A program made the position numbers and the translations under genes. The notes under the pieces are model-generated. The model saw only the letters and a list, made by a program, of their open reading frames with translations. It did not search any database and was not told the origin of the DNA. A stretch of DNA of 64,000 nucleotides from Arthrobacter sp. MYb214 (GTDB lineage: Bacteria; Actinomycetota; Actinomycetes; Actinomycetales; Micrococcaceae): NCBI RefSeq assembly GCF_002979865.1, contig NZ_PCPZ01000003.1:124001-188000 (forward strand). Direction: 5' to 3'. Shown piece by piece: positions 8,470-16,917 of the stretch. Numbering within the stretch: the first letter of the stretch is position 1; the number at the start of each line of letters is the position of its first letter.

Positions 8470-9402
8470 CTAGCCCTGCGCAATCCGTGATTCCACGGAA
8501 ATCTCAAGCAGCTTCTGCTCGGTCGCTTTCAAGACACGGTGCGCAGGCCATATCGCCCGCAGCTCGCGCAACAGCGCCGGCCCATCAAACGGGATCTCGA
8601 CGAGCAGCCCCTGCTCCAACTGGCTCTCTACCGCCAAATGGCTGAGCACAGCGGGCCCCATTCCGCGCGCCACGCACTGGCAAATCGTTGCGTTCGAGTT
8701 GAAGACAGCGACCGGATTCGGGCGTTCGGCATGGGCAATGTAATCCAAGAATGCCCGGGTGCCGGAGCCTTCCTCGCGTTCTATCAGCGCCGTGCTTTGC
8801 AATTCGTGCAGGCTCAGCGGTTCCTGCCGTTGTGCCCAAGCATGTGAAGGCGACGTGACCACGAGCATTTCATCGTGAAGTACCTGCCGGCTTTTCAGGC
8901 CCAGAGGAATGTGCGGGGTTTCCACGAATCCTAGTCCCAGTTCCTCCTGCTGCACTGCACGAATAACATCTTGGGAATTCATGATCTTCATTCGAGGGAT
9001 GACTCGTGGCAGGGCACGATGCAGTAGTCCGATCCAATTTGGCGCCAAGAATTCAGCCACCGTCATGCTGGCTCCGAATTCCAGCTCTCCCTCTCCGGTT
9101 TCAGCCAGCGAGCGCGCGCCAGCGGCGAAGGTTTCCAGGCTGTCCAGGACTTCACGAGCCCATTGGACGGTCAGCACTCCCTCTGCGGTCAAGCGCGATC
9201 CGGTGGTCTTGCGTGCCACAAGCTGGTATCCCAGCCGGCGCTCCAACGTTTTCAATGCGCGGGTGGCATTTGGCTGCGCCATCCCGGCCGCACGGGCACC
9301 GGCGCTCAGGCTCCCGTGATCGGCGATGCCGACCAGCAACTCCAATGAGGAGGGTTGAATCCAGCGGGCAATGTCTTCGAGAGATGACGAGCTGCTTTCC
9401 AT
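8470..9402 (-). CDS. LysR-family regulator, likely controlling the divergent YeiH-type gene
   Basis: 310-residue LysR-type regulator. The N-terminal winged HTH has the pattern LELLVGIADHGSLSAGARAAGMAQPNATRALKTLERRLG, followed by the effector-binding domain from about residue 90. It is divergent from a YeiH-type membrane protein, the same layout as yeiE-yeiH in enterobacteria. The ATG at 9402 is chosen because the frame continues far upstream without family similarity and through the neighbour. The 72-bp gap between the two starts should hold both promoters and the operator. The effector is unknown. Confidence 0.85.
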   Translation of the reverse strand: MESSSSSLEDIARWIQPSSLELLVGIADHGSLSAGARAAGMAQPNATRALKTLERRLGYQLVARKTTGSRLTAEGVLTVQWAREVLDSLETFAAGARSLAETGEGELEFGASMTVAEFLAPNWIGLLHRALPRVIPRMKIMNSQDVIRAVQQEELGLGFVETPHIPLGLKSRQVLHDEMLVVTSPSHAWAQRQEPLSLHELQSTALIEREEGSGTRAFLDYIAHAERPNPVAVFNSNATICQCVARGMGPAVLSHLAVESQLEQGLLVEIPFDGPALLRELRAIWPAHRVLKATEQKLLEISVESRIAQG

Positions 9403-9474
9403 ATCATGATCATATGTCCGCGATAGCAAGAAGTGGTATACCGCAATTCGCCATGCCGGAGAAGAATTATTTCC

Positions 9475-10533
9475 ATGCACGACTCCACAAGTTCCATCGA
9501 AGAATCCGCCACCTCCAAACGTGACCAGTCCGCACATCGAAAACCTGCTTCGCGTTTCGCTCCTGCTCTTCCGGGACTTCTCCTCTGCCTTCTCGCCGGC
9601 ATCTTGTGCATGTTTGCCAGCCACTACGTCAATGGCCTGAGCGCCCTGCTGCTGGCTATCCTGCTCGGTGCGCTGTGGCGCAATCTTGCCCCGGTCCCGC
9701 AGGCTTTTGCCCCCGGCACGGCAATTGCCGGCAAGAAGCTGCTGCGCCTGGGCATTGTGCTGCTGGGCTTGCAGCTCTCGCTGGGCACCATCCTCGGCCT
9801 GGGCCCCGGGGTACTGCTGGTGGTGGTCCTCTCGGTTGGCATCACGTTCTTGGCCACCTTGTGGATCGGCAAGAAGCTCGGCATGGATCTGCCGCAGCGC
9901 CTGCTCATCGCCACCGGCTTCTCCATCTGCGGTGCCGCCGCGGTCGCAGGTGCCGAGAATGTCGTCAAGGCCAAGCAGGATCAGGTCGCCACCGCGATCG
10001 GGCTGGTAGTGCTCTTCGGGACATTGATGATTCCGCTCATGCCCGCGGTGGGCTTGCTGCTCGGGCTGGATGAACGCAGCATCGGCATGCTTATCGGTGC
10101 GTCCACCCATGAGGTCGCACAAGTCGTCGCCGCCGGCGGTTCGGTAGGTGCCGGCGCCTTGGCCGTGGCGGTGACCGTCAAGCTGGCCCGGGTGGTCCTG
10201 CTGGCTCCAATCATTGCCGGCGTCGGCGTCTTCATGCGGCGGCGCCAATCGGTGCAAGGCGGCAAGAACCCGCCACTGGTGCCGCTGTTCGTGCTCGGGT
10301 TCCTGGCGGCAATGCTGCTGCGCACCACCGGGCTGGTGCCCGAGGCGTGGCTTTCAGTTGCGGCCAGCGTGCAGACGCTCCTGCTTGCCGCGGCCATGTT
10401 CGCCTTGGGGCTCGGGGTCCACCTGCGCAGCATCGTAAAAACCGGCGGACGTTCATTGCTGCTGGGGCTGCTGTCCACCTTGGTGATCATCGCCGTGTCG
10501 ATCGGCGGAACCCTGCTGTTCCCGCCGGCTTAG
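9475..10533 (+). CDS. YeiH/UPF0324 family putative sulfate exporter
   Basis: Integral membrane protein of 352 residues, very close to the usual length of YeiH proteins, with about 10 helices and a polar 30-residue N-terminus. Family motifs: LLAILLGALWRNL, GKKLLRLGIVLLGLQLSLG, GFSICGAAAVAGAENVVKA, and STHEVAQVVAAGGSVG. The family is annotated as a putative sulfate exporter, but direct evidence is slight. The ATG at 9475 has a distant GGAG; a GTG at 9433 is a less likely start. Confidence 0.82.
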   Translation: MHDSTSSIEESATSKRDQSAHRKPASRFAPALPGLLLCLLAGILCMFASHYVNGLSALLLAILLGALWRNLAPVPQAFAPGTAIAGKKLLRLGIVLLGLQLSLGTILGLGPGVLLVVVLSVGITFLATLWIGKKLGMDLPQRLLIATGFSICGAAAVAGAENVVKAKQDQVATAIGLVVLFGTLMIPLMPAVGLLLGLDERSIGMLIGASTHEVAQVVAAGGSVGAGALAVAVTVKLARVVLLAPIIAGVGVFMRRRQSVQGGKNPPLVPLFVLGFLAAMLLRTTGLVPEAWLSVAASVQTLLLAAAMFALGLGVHLRSIVKTGGRSLLLGLLSTLVIIAVSIGGTLLFPPA

Positions 10534-10561
10534 GCATGGCAGCCATGTGTGCCCGCCGCAC

Positions 10562-11332
10562 CTATTTCGCGCTCCAGCCGCCATCCATGGTGTAGGACGC
10601 TCCGGTCACCATGCCCGCGGTATCCGCACTGAGCCAGGCCGCCAGCGAAGCGACTTCCTCTGGTTCAACCAGGCGCTTGATGGCCGATTCGGCAAGCAAG
10701 ATCTTCTGGATGACATCCGACTCGTCAATGCCATGCGAATTCGCTTGATCGGCAATCTGCCGCTCCACCAATGGGGTACGCACATACCCCGGGTTGATGC
10801 AGTTGCTGGTGATCCCGTAGTCGGCACCTTCCAATGCAGTGACCTTCGACAGTCCCTCCAACCCGTGCTTGGCCGCAACGTAGGCGCTCTTGAATGCGCT
10901 GGCCCGGAGCCCGTGGATCGAAGAAATATTGATGATGCGGCCGAAGCCGCGCTCGCGCATGCCGGGCAGTGCTGCCCTGATCAGCAGGAAAGGCGACTCC
11001 AGCATGAGCCGATGGATCAGCCTCCAGGCTTCGGGGTCGTACTCGTGGATTGGAGCCACCCTTTGCACGCCGGCGTTGTTAATCAGGATGTCGGTATCCA
11101 CGCTGAGATCTTCCAGCGACGCGGTATCCGAAAGATCCACGGCCCATGCTTTTCCGCCAAGCTCGCGGGCCGCTTCTTCAGCGGCCTGTTCATTGAGGTC
11201 GGCAATCGTCACGGTGGCACCGGCGTCGGCCAATGCCCGGGCACTGGCCAGGCCTATGCCGGAGGCGCCACCGGTAACCAAAGCGCGGCGCCCCTTCAGC
11301 CCTTGGGGCCATGGGCCAATTTGTTCCGCCAT
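10562..11332 (-). CDS. Short-chain dehydrogenase, 3-hydroxybutyrate dehydrogenase-like
   Basis: NAD-dependent SDR of 256 residues. It has the TGGASGIG dinucleotide motif, NNAG, the ISSIHG active-site Ser, Y-V-A-A-K (the catalytic Tyr and Lys), and NCINPGYVRTPLVERQI followed by a Q/L-rich lid as in bacterial 3-hydroxybutyrate dehydrogenases. It would interconvert 3-hydroxybutyrate and acetoacetate. The start at 11332 has a GAGG nine bases upstream; the ATG at 11341 has no room for one. A CoA-transferase/thiolase operon about 14 kb away would complete acetoacetate use. Other hydroxyacid substrates remain possible. Confidence 0.75.
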   Translation of the reverse strand: MAEQIGPWPQGLKGRRALVTGGASGIGLASARALADAGATVTIADLNEQAAEEAARELGGKAWAVDLSDTASLEDLSVDTDILINNAGVQRVAPIHEYDPEAWRLIHRLMLESPFLLIRAALPGMRERGFGRIINISSIHGLRASAFKSAYVAAKHGLEGLSKVTALEGADYGITSNCINPGYVRTPLVERQIADQANSHGIDESDVIQKILLAESAIKRLVEPEEVASLAAWLSADTAGMVTGASYTMDGGWSAK

Positions 11333-11579
11333 TGCGCTCATCCTCTGCTCGGCTCCCCTGCGGCTTCCAGTTGCGATGCCCGCAGCTTCGCGCAGGTCTC
11401 TGTGATTCAAACTAGGCTCCGCCAGGAATCCGGTCAACGGCATTTGCTGTGCAGATTCCGCAGGTCAATGTGCAAGCATGCACAGCGGCTTCTGCCGGTT
11501 GCGCGTTTGCTGTGCGCTGGAAGCTAAGCTGGCTCTCGAAGGCTATTCTCACTTCCAAGAGCCAAGGACATGGTAGGCA

Positions 11580-12284
11580 ATGACGACTTCCCCGATACCT
11601 GCGACTCCCACCGAGGTCCCGATCCGCAAAGCGGCCAGTGTTTTGCTGCTGCGCGAGGCAGCTGGCGGGTTTGAGGTTTTCGTCCAGCATCGCGTGAACA
11701 CCATGGACTTCGCAGCCGGCATGGTGGTTTATCCCGGCGGCCGAGTTGATGCCCAAGACGGCCAAGCGGTGGCGGCAGGAGAGCTGGATCCCGCCTTGCT
11801 CAGCGAGCACGCCCGGCAATGGGCGCGCACCTCGATCCTTGGGGAAGGACCAGATCGCGCGGAGCATCTGGCCGGGGAGATCCTGGCCGCAGCACGTCGT
11901 GAAGTCTTCGAGGAGACAGGGCTGCTGCTGGATCCTGGCCAACTGCGCCCCTGGGCCAATTGGGTCACCCCAGCCGGTTTCCCGCGGCGGTTCGATACGT
12001 ACTTCTTTGTCGCGGCCTTGCGCCCCGGCCAGGAACCAGTCCACCAGACCACCGAAGCGGTGATCTCCACATGGATCAGCCCCAAGGAGCTCTTCGCTTC
12101 CCTGGAACGCGGCGAGATTAAAATGATGCGCCCTACCCAGCGCACCTTGCGGGATGCGATGGAGCAGGGCAGCATCGAGCAGATCATTGCCAGCGAGCCA
12201 GCCATCTCATCGATTCATCCGGATCCCCGTGATTCCCTCTCGGGAAACGCTGTGCGGAATTCGGAAAAGCAGTTCAACGCCTGA
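11580..12284 (+). CDS. Nudix hydrolase
   Basis: 234-residue hydrolase of nucleoside-diphosphate-linked compounds. The Nudix box is AARREVFEETGLLL, lying after a long insertion between the N-terminal strand (VLLLREAAGGFEVFVQHR) and the box; the GGRVDAQDG glycine patch also fits. This long-insertion arrangement resembles the NUDT19-type group, several of which act on CoA or acyl-CoA. It ends 10 bases from the convergent acyl-CoA dehydrogenase, which makes a CoA-ester substrate a reasonable guess but no more. Confidence 0.85.
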   Translation: MTTSPIPATPTEVPIRKAASVLLLREAAGGFEVFVQHRVNTMDFAAGMVVYPGGRVDAQDGQAVAAGELDPALLSEHARQWARTSILGEGPDRAEHLAGEILAAARREVFEETGLLLDPGQLRPWANWVTPAGFPRRFDTYFFVAALRPGQEPVHQTTEAVISTWISPKELFASLERGEIKMMRPTQRTLRDAMEQGSIEQIIASEPAISSIHPDPRDSLSGNAVRNSEKQFNA

Positions 12285-12294
12285 TTACCACCGG

Positions 12295-13452
12295 TCAGGA
12301 TTCCAGCAGCGTGCGTCCGACGATGAGCGACATGATCTCGTTGGTGCCTTCCAGGATCTGGTGCACGCGCAGATCCCGGGTGATCTTCTCCATCCCGTAG
12401 TCCGCGAGGTAGCCGTAGCCGCCGTGCAGCTGGATAGCGCTGTTGGCGGCGTTGAATCCGGCGTCCGTGGCCATCTTCTTGGCCATCGCGCAGAGGCGGA
12501 CGCGGTCCGGGCTCTTCGCGTCCAGTGCGGCGGCGGCACGGCGCAGCAAGGAGCGGGCGGCTTCCAGCTCCATGTCCATTTCGGCCAGCTTGAAGACCAG
12601 CGCTTCCTGCCTGGTCAGCGGACCGCCGAAGGCCTGGCGCTCCTTCAAATACAGCGCCGACTTCTCCAGCGCGCTCTGCCCGCCACCCAGCGAGCAGGCC
12701 CCGATGTTCAGGCGGCCGCCATTGAGTGCCTGCATGGCCATGGAGAATCCCTGGCCTTCCTCGCCCAGCAGGCTGGCGGCGGGAATGCGCACGCCTTCCA
12801 TGATCACCTGGCGAGTGGGCTGCGCCTTCCAGCCCATCTTCTTTTCGTTCGGCCCGAAGCTCAGGCCCTCGGCATCCCCGGGAACAAGGAAGGCGCTGAT
12901 GCCGCGCGAACCGGTATCAGCGGTACGGGCCATGACGATGTAGAGCGCCGAGCTTCCAGCTCCCGAGATGAATTGCTTGACGCCGCTGAGCACATACTCG
13001 TCACCGTCCTTGCGGGCACGGGTTGACAGGGCCGCCGCATCGGAGCCGACTCCGGGCTCGGTCAGGCAGTAGGAGCCCAGGTCGTCCATGGCGGTCATCG
13101 ATGGCAGCCATTTGGCGCGCTGCGCGTCGTTGCCGAAGGTGTCGACCATCCACACGACCATGTTGTGGATGGAAATGTAGGCGGCCAAGGTCGGGTCGGC
13201 CTTGGCGAGTTCCTCGAAGACCAGCACCGCATCGCTGCGGCTCAGACCGGATCCGCCATGATCTTCAGAAACATAGATTCCGCCCATGCCCAGCTGTCCG
13301 GCTTCGGCCAGCACATCCACCGGGAAGTGCTGTTCCTGGTCCCATTTCAGGGCATTGGGAGCAATCCTGGTCTCGGCGAAATCATGGACCATCTCGATCA
13401 ACGACTTCTGGTCTTCGCTTACTTCAAACAACACCGGCTCCTTTGCCTGCAC
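12295..13452 (-). CDS. Acyl-CoA dehydrogenase, isobutyryl-CoA dehydrogenase-like
   Basis: FAD enzyme of 385 residues that oxidises a short or branched acyl-CoA to the 2-enoyl-CoA and passes electrons to ETF. Motifs: CLTEPGVGSDAAAL, SGVKQFISGAG, the acyl-binding SLGGGQSALEKSALYLKERQ-type helix, LHGGYGYLADY, and the C-terminal QILEGTNEIM. The IHNMV and GMGGIYVSEDHGGSGLSR segments recall the isobutyryl-CoA (ACAD8) group, which fits valine breakdown and the bkd operon elsewhere in the window. The start codon is GTG at 13452. Confidence 0.85.
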   Translation of the reverse strand: MQAKEPVLFEVSEDQKSLIEMVHDFAETRIAPNALKWDQEQHFPVDVLAEAGQLGMGGIYVSEDHGGSGLSRSDAVLVFEELAKADPTLAAYISIHNMVVWMVDTFGNDAQRAKWLPSMTAMDDLGSYCLTEPGVGSDAAALSTRARKDGDEYVLSGVKQFISGAGSSALYIVMARTADTGSRGISAFLVPGDAEGLSFGPNEKKMGWKAQPTRQVIMEGVRIPAASLLGEEGQGFSMAMQALNGGRLNIGACSLGGGQSALEKSALYLKERQAFGGPLTRQEALVFKLAEMDMELEAARSLLRRAAAALDAKSPDRVRLCAMAKKMATDAGFNAANSAIQLHGGYGYLADYGMEKITRDLRVHQILEGTNEIMSLIVGRTLLES

Positions 13453-13549
13453 CTTGCGTCTTTGACCTCAGTCTATGTGACGCAAGATACAATGAGGGCC
13501 AATAGGATGAGTTCCGAAGCATTCATTTCGAAAGAGTTGGGCTAAGCGC

Positions 13550-14059
13550 ATGCAAATCCGGACAAGCACCGCCGGGGATTGGCCTGGGATCTTCGGCTTC
13601 TACCGCAAAATCATGGATGAGGGGCAGACCTACGCCTTCCCCCAGGGCCAAACCCTTGAAGAAGCCCGCCCCTGGTGGATGGAGACTCCGCCAGGGCAAA
13701 CGGTCGTTGCCGTGGCAGATGGCAGGATCATCGGTTCGGCCAAGATGGGGCCAAACAAGCCCGGACGGGGAGCCCACATCGCCACCGCGTCCTTCCTGGT
13801 CGATCCGGAAAGCCGCAATCGCGGCGTGGGACGAGCACTGGGCGAATACGTGATCGACTGGGCCCGGCAGGAAAATTATCACGGCATCCAGTTCAATGCG
13901 GTCGTCGAGACCAATGAGGCTGCAGTGCGTCTATGGCAATCGCTGGGCTTCAAGATCCTGGGCACCATTCCGGGCGCCTTCAACCATCCGACCAAGGGGC
14001 TGGTGGGCCAGCACTTCATGTTTCTGCCGCTGCGTCCCGCTGCTCCACCTGGCCATTAG
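13550..14059 (+). CDS. GNAT family N-acetyltransferase
   Basis: 169-residue acetyl-CoA-dependent acetyltransferase. It shows the core SFLVDPESRNRGVGRALGEYVIDWARQ with the R-x-x-G-x-G/A pyrophosphate loop, then FNAVVETNEAAVRLWQSLGFKILGTIPGAF, as in phosphinothricin/YncA-like enzymes. The substrate is unknown. Its stop codon overlaps the stop of the convergent HxlR gene by four bases (TTAG), so no terminator separates them. Confidence 0.85.
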   Translation: MQIRTSTAGDWPGIFGFYRKIMDEGQTYAFPQGQTLEEARPWWMETPPGQTVVAVADGRIIGSAKMGPNKPGRGAHIATASFLVDPESRNRGVGRALGEYVIDWARQENYHGIQFNAVVETNEAAVRLWQSLGFKILGTIPGAFNHPTKGLVGQHFMFLPLRPAAPPGH

Positions 14060-14424
14060 CCGCGCGCGTCGAACCGCTCACGGGCAGCGAGCACTTTGGG
14101 CACATGCTCCTCGGACCACAGGCGCAGGATTTCCATGGGTTCCAGGATCCCGCGTCCCAAATCAGTCAGCTCGTAGTCGACCCGCACCGGCACCTGGGCA
14201 TATACGGTGCGCTGCACCAGCCCGTCGCGCTCCAGGTTGCGCAGGGTATTGGTGAGCACTTTCGGGGTGACCGCGCCGATGCGCTGGCGTAATGCGGAGA
14301 AACGTTGCGGGCCGCAAGCCAGGGACAAGAGGACCAGCGGAGTCCATTTATCGCCTAGGCGCTGCATGATTTCACGTGAAGGGCATTGCTGCACGAACAC
14401 GTCAAAAGAGCCATGGCTATCCAT
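14056..14424 (-). CDS. HxlR-family regulator with a single N-terminal Cys
   Basis: 122-residue winged-helix regulator. The pattern REIMQRLGDKWTPLVLLSL, then FSALRQRIGAVTPKVLTNTLRNLERDGLV and DYELTDLGRGI is typical of HxlR. Cys14 (VQQCPSRE) matches the redox-sensing Cys of YodB/HypR/QorR-type members, which release DNA when this Cys is oxidised or alkylated by quinones, aldehydes or disulfides. It is divergent from an NAD(P)-binding oxidoreductase with a perfect palindrome between them. Electrophile-responsive control is inferred. Confidence 0.87.
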   Translation of the reverse strand: MDSHGSFDVFVQQCPSREIMQRLGDKWTPLVLLSLACGPQRFSALRQRIGAVTPKVLTNTLRNLERDGLVQRTVYAQVPVRVDYELTDLGRGILEPMEILRLWSEEHVPKVLAARERFDARG

Positions 14425-14452
14425 GAGGAAACCTAGTTTCGTTGTAGTGGGC

Positions 14453-14469
14453 GGTATCTAAAAGATACC
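14453..14469. promoter_or_regulatory. HxlR operator, overlapping the -10 of the oxidoreductase gene
   Basis: Perfect 6-5-6 palindrome GGTATCTAAAAGATACC in the intergenic region of the divergent HxlR/oxidoreductase pair. A candidate -35 (TTGTAG, 14442-14447) and -10 (TACCAT, 14466-14471) with an 18-base spacer place the palindrome across the -10. GTATC/GATAC half-sites are usual for HxlR proteins. Confidence 0.75.
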
Positions 14470-14507
14470 ATTGTGCCGGACCCAATTTCCCAAGGAAAGA
14501 GAACACC

Positions 14508-15116
14508 ATGAAGATTGCAGTTTACGGAGCTACCGGCATGGTCGGCTCGGAAGTCGTTGCCGAAGCCATTTCACGCGGCCATGAGGTCACCTCGGTCTCC
14601 CGCTCGGGCAAGGTAATCGACGGAACCACCACCGTGGCCGCCGAGCTGGGCGACGGGGCAACCTACCGCGACCTGGGAAAGAACAACGACGTGCTCGTCA
14701 TTGCCGTACCGCCATCGCGCACCGGTGGCGACCACCAGGAATACCTGGATGCCTTCGAACAGATCACCGAAACCCTGGTCCCAGCCCGCCTGCTGGTTGT
14801 CGGCGGCGCCGGCGCTACCGAGGTAGACGGCGTCCGCCTGGTCGACACCCCGGGCTTCCCGGAGGAATACAAGGCCGAAGCCACCACCTGCGCCGAGGTC
14901 TACGACATGTTCACCTCGGTTTCCGGCATCACCTGGACCGTCGCGGCTCCAGCCCCGGTGATCGTGCCTGCACGCCGCACCGGCAGCTACACCCTGGGCA
15001 CCGATTCGCCAGCAGGCGACTTCGTTTCCTCCCAGGACTTCGCCGTGGCCATCCTCGATGAAATCGAAACCCCGGTCCACCAGAACCGCCGCATGACCGT
15101 GGCCAGCGAAAAGTAG
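14508..15116 (+). CDS. NAD(P)-binding oxidoreductase, NmrA/YwnB-like
   Basis: 202-residue Rossmann-fold protein. The N-terminal GATGMVGSEVVAEAISRGHEV is the NAD(P) motif; LLVVGGAGAT follows the central strand. It lacks the Tyr-x-x-x-Lys of classical SDRs and belongs with the atypical SDR/NAD(P)H-binding group. Regulated, by position, by the divergent HxlR protein. A quinone- or aldehyde-detoxifying role is plausible from this pairing but is not shown by the protein itself. Confidence 0.8.
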   Translation: MKIAVYGATGMVGSEVVAEAISRGHEVTSVSRSGKVIDGTTTVAAELGDGATYRDLGKNNDVLVIAVPPSRTGGDHQEYLDAFEQITETLVPARLLVVGGAGATEVDGVRLVDTPGFPEEYKAEATTCAEVYDMFTSVSGITWTVAAPAPVIVPARRTGSYTLGTDSPAGDFVSSQDFAVAILDEIETPVHQNRRMTVASEK

Positions 15117-15144
15117 ATCCCTCGCGCAGTGCCGCTAGCCAGGT

Positions 15145-15181
15145 TTCGTCGGATCGGAGCGATTCGCTCCGATCTGACGAA
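15145..15181 (+). terminator. Hairpin between the oxidoreductase and ABC operon
   Basis: 16-bp stem (15145-15160 with 15166-15181, one mismatch) and a 5-base loop, 29 bases after a stop codon. It lacks a following T run, so termination is likely but an RNA or protein site is possible. Confidence 0.6.
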
Positions 15182-15246
15182 TGCGTTCCAGATGGCTAGA
15201 GTTGGTTTGGTCATCACCACTAGTTCATCGAGGTAAGCCCTTCCCC

Positions 15247-16911
15247 ATGCAACGAAACTCGCGCGCGTCCAGGATCCTTGGCTGCGCTATCGCGCTCCCG
15301 CTCCTTGGATCCCTTCTAGCCAGCTGCTCGGCAGGGGCAGGACCCGATGCCCCCGCAGAGGAGGCGAAGCCGGTTGCCGGCGGCACCCTGGTCTATGCTT
15401 CGGGCGACGCCGAGCCGGCCTGCCTGGATCCGCATGTGGGCGGCAACTACCCGCAAGCCCTGGTAGCAAGCCAGTACCTCGAATCCCTGTTCACCAAGGA
15501 TGCGGACGGGAAGATCATCCCGTGGCTGGCCGAAAGCACCGAGGTCTCCGAGGACGGCCTGACTCGCACCATCACCCTGCGCGATGGGATTTCCTTCACC
15601 GACGGCACGAAGCTCACCGCCAAAGCCATCGAAGCCAACATCGAGCACCTGAAGGATCCGAATACCGCGTCCTCCACCGGCTATCTGGCCGTGGGCAAGG
15701 TCGTGGATATCGAGATCGCCGATGAGCTCACCGCCAAGCTGACGCTCTCCGCCCCGGATAACGCGCTGCTGGAATCGCTGTCCATGCCATGGACCGCCAT
15801 CGAATCCCCCAAGGCGCTGGAACGCGACCAGGCTACCAACTGCGCCTCACCGGTAGGCACCGGCCCGTTCAAGGTCGAATCCTGGGAGCACCAGAAGGCC
15901 GTGAACCTGGTCCGCAACGAAGACTACGTGCCGCCGGTCAAGAACGCGGAGCGCTCCGATTCCAAGGCCTATCTGGAGGCCATCACCTGGCGCTTCATCC
16001 CTGAGGCCGCCACCCGCTACGCAGCCCTGGTCTCGGGCGAAGTCGATGTCATCGACAACGCGCAGCCGGACACCATCGCCACGGCAAAGCAGGACGGCTC
16101 GCTGGGCCATCTGGACGCCCCGCGCCCGGGTGCTTCCAACCGCCTGGAGCTGAACAGCTCCAAGGCGCCATTCGATGACCAGCGCGTGCGCGAGGCCTTC
16201 ATCCGTTCCGTGGATGCCAGCGCCGGCGTCAAGGCCCTCTATTTCGGCACCACCGAGCGCAGCTACTCGCTGCTGTCGTCAGCCGAGCCGCTGGGCTACT
16301 CCGATGAATCGCTGTTCGGCACCGATGCGGCCAAAGCCAACGCGCTGCTCGATGAAGCAGGCTGGAGCGAACGCGACGCCGAGGGCTACCGCGTGAAGGA
16401 CGGCAAGCGCCTGTCGCTGGACTTCCCGGTCTCCACCAACCAGTCGGTTCCTGCCGAGCAGTCCCTGTTCGAGCAGTTCCAGGCCCAGGCCAAGGCCGTG
16501 GGCTTCGAGGTGAAGATCCAGCTGCTGGACCTGTCCAGCTGGTACGGCGCCCTGGCCAAGCACGATTACAATCTGGTCTCGGCTCCCTACACCAAGGTCG
16601 GCCCGTCGGTGCTGCGCATCCTTTACCACTCCGACTCGACCGTCCCGGCGCCATCGGGCTACTTCGCCAACAATGCGCAGGTGAAGAACGAGAAGCTCGA
16701 TGGGATCCTGGCCCAGGCCGAAGAGGCCAATGATGTAGCCCAGCGCGCTGCGCTGTACGAGCAGGCCCAGAAGCTGGTCCTGGAGGGCTACTCCGTGCTG
16801 CCGCTCTACGACCAGCAGAACCACTTCCTCTACGGCAAGAACGTGCACGGCATCGGCGCCACCACCGCGGTGTCTTCGCCGGTCTACTACGACACCTTCA
16901 TCACCAAGTAG
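15247..16911 (+). CDS. Peptide/nickel-type ABC transporter substrate-binding lipoprotein
   Basis: 554-residue solute-binding protein of family 5 (DppA/OppA/NikA-like). The signal peptide ends in a lipobox LLASC, so Cys24 would be lipidated and hold the protein on the outer face of the membrane. Then come GGTLVYASGDAEPACLDPH, the LAESTEVSEDGLTRTITLRDGISFTDGT segment typical of the family, and GTGPFKVESW. It is the first gene of a four-gene importer operon. The ligand could be an oligopeptide, an opine or a metal chelate; nothing in the sequence decides. The ATG at 15247 is chosen because the signal peptide begins there. Confidence 0.9.
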   Translation: MQRNSRASRILGCAIALPLLGSLLASCSAGAGPDAPAEEAKPVAGGTLVYASGDAEPACLDPHVGGNYPQALVASQYLESLFTKDADGKIIPWLAESTEVSEDGLTRTITLRDGISFTDGTKLTAKAIEANIEHLKDPNTASSTGYLAVGKVVDIEIADELTAKLTLSAPDNALLESLSMPWTAIESPKALERDQATNCASPVGTGPFKVESWEHQKAVNLVRNEDYVPPVKNAERSDSKAYLEAITWRFIPEAATRYAALVSGEVDVIDNAQPDTIATAKQDGSLGHLDAPRPGASNRLELNSSKAPFDDQRVREAFIRSVDASAGVKALYFGTTERSYSLLSSAEPLGYSDESLFGTDAAKANALLDEAGWSERDAEGYRVKDGKRLSLDFPVSTNQSVPAEQSLFEQFQAQAKAVGFEVKIQLLDLSSWYGALAKHDYNLVSAPYTKVGPSVLRILYHSDSTVPAPSGYFANNAQVKNEKLDGILAQAEEANDVAQRAALYEQAQKLVLEGYSVLPLYDQQNHFLYGKNVHGIGATTAVSSPVYYDTFITK

Positions 16912-16917
16912 CACCCC

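Noticed and set aside
9403-10257. N-terminal extension of the LysR gene
   Set aside because: The extended part runs antisense through the YeiH-type gene and is His/Gln/Asp-rich; the LysR HTH starts just after the ATG at 9402.
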